From NCBI GenBank assembly GCA_024636875.1, contig JAGXGJ010000128.1, positions 1 through 35,923 of the forward strand: DNA of 35,923 nucleotides, written 5' to 3'. The DNA is from Methylococcaceae bacterium (lineage in GTDB: Bacteria; Pseudomonadota; Gammaproteobacteria; Methylococcales; Methylomonadaceae). Position numbers and translations under genes: made by a program. The notes beneath the pieces are model-generated. The model searched no databases, had not been told where the DNA came from, and saw only the letters and a list, made by a program, of their open reading frames with translations. Shown piece after piece: positions 35,320 through 35,923 of the stretch (positions within the stretch are counted from its first letter, which is position 1; each line of letters begins with the position of its first letter).

Positions 35320-35885
35320 TGGGGATAATGTACAACTTTTTTAACCAACTTTGTGTACTTTTTGGCGTAGAGGGGGCTGAATAATTACTAAACTTTTACC
35401 AATGCCTGCTCTTTGAAGCCTGCTGAGTATCTTTTATATTTTTTCTTAAAATTTGAGGCGACAACTATTCTGACGCAGGGGGACTGGAACGCTTGAAGAC
35501 CGTGCCAATTCGCAAGCCCCGTCACTCTTCTTTGATCTTACCACCGACTGTTCTTTGATCTTACCACCGACTGTGCCATCAATTACCCTTTCTATCACAG
35601 TCTCTAGTCACATCTCAACACTGATGTCATTAAAACGGATTTTTTATCCAATCCATCCTGTTGCGCGTTTTTAAATCCTGGCGTAACGCTTTGATAACCT
35701 CCGTCGGTTCGAGTAGGGGTTTAATAATTCATAAACGATCAGTCTCGTTTGCATTTCTCATTTTAATCAAATAGACTTCTTTCTTACATTCAACTCATAA
35801 GTGCAATCGATAAATATCGGACATGAAGAAGGCTAGCTGATATAGTTTCAGGCTTTTTTCAATCCGACTAAAGACGAGAAAGCCC
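35320..35885. repeat. 566-bp gene-free region with a perfect 23-bp tandem repeat
   Basis: A 23-bp unit beginning TTCTTTGATCTTACC is repeated exactly at 35528-35550 and 35551-35573. Elsewhere the region is AT-rich. A short minus-strand frame near 35638-35720 reads LEPTEVIKALRQDLK and may be the tail of a lost gene, but it is too short to name. Confidence 0.6.
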
Positions 35886-35923
35886 ATGAGAAACTATAAA
35901 CAGCTAAGCCAGGCACAAAGATA
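35886..35923 (+). CDS. IS30-family transposase, 5' end (runs off the window)
   Basis: The last 12 codons read MRNYKQLSQAQR, the start of IS30-type transposases (usually followed by an HTH). Only the beginning is visible, so integrity and the inverted repeats cannot be judged. Confidence 0.6.
   Translation, partial: MRNYKQLSQAQR

Overview
The window looks like a chromosomal segment of a Gram-negative gammaproteobacterium. Evidence is the outer-membrane genes (TonB-dependent receptor, YiaD/OmpA-type lipoprotein), type II secretion-like gspE/gspF, the divergent tesA/ybbA pair, IspG-type isoprenoid synthesis, and many copies of a 'ctcctgagcgaagccgaagg'-type intergenic repeat. A methanotroph (Methylococcales) would fit the overall gene style, but no diagnostic methane gene is present, so that is only a guess. 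All identifications come from reading the sequence; no database search was run.

Layout. (1) 1-2229: end of a hydrogenase-maturation operon, hypD then hypE, overlapping by 14 bp, with a duplicated 37-bp hairpin segment carrying the hypD ribosome binding site. (2) 2342-11971: a 9.6-kb integrated element bounded by a perfect 51-bp direct repeat of the 3' part of a tRNA-Arg(CCT) gene; the intact tRNA lies at the right end. In order the element holds a tyrosine integrase, an unknown gene, an AlpA-like HTH gene with a small partner, a Prim-Pol/SF3-helicase replication gene interrupted by one in-frame UGA at a conserved Cys position, an iteron-rich putative replication origin, a small zinc-ribbon gene, an HTH gene resembling a small terminase, two unknown small genes, a probable HK97-type major capsid gene, and about 1.1 kb of gene-poor DNA rich in palindromes, hairpins and repeats. 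No portal, large terminase, tail or lysis gene is visible. The best reading is a minimal phage satellite that brings its own capsid protein. (3) 12001-34525: chromosomal genes: OmpA-type lipoprotein, polysaccharide flippase, TonB receptor, ispG, an orphan ParA ATPase, an alpha/beta hydrolase overlapping an M14 carboxypeptidase-like gene, a small membrane protein, a stand-alone HEAGH metallopeptidase, gspF-gspE, a Uma2 nuclease, a GlcG/HbpS protein, tesA divergent from ybbA, pyrE, a secreted protein coupled to corA, and a SCO-cytochrome c peroxidase fusion broken by two frameshifts. (4) 34526-35923: debris with hairpins, a ribbon-helix-helix-like fragment, an IS66 transposase N-terminus remnant, a perfect 23-bp tandem repeat, and the start of an IS30-type transposase running off the window.

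How the genes work together. HypD and HypE assemble the Fe(CN)2CO ligands of [NiFe] hydrogenase. In the element, the integrase and its arm sites control excision, the AlpA-like protein is a likely switch or excisionase, the primase-helicase probably replicates from the adjacent iterons, and the terminase-like and capsid genes probably redirect a helper phage's packaging. The rest is housekeeping plus surface and secretion functions separated by REP-like and MITE-like repeats.
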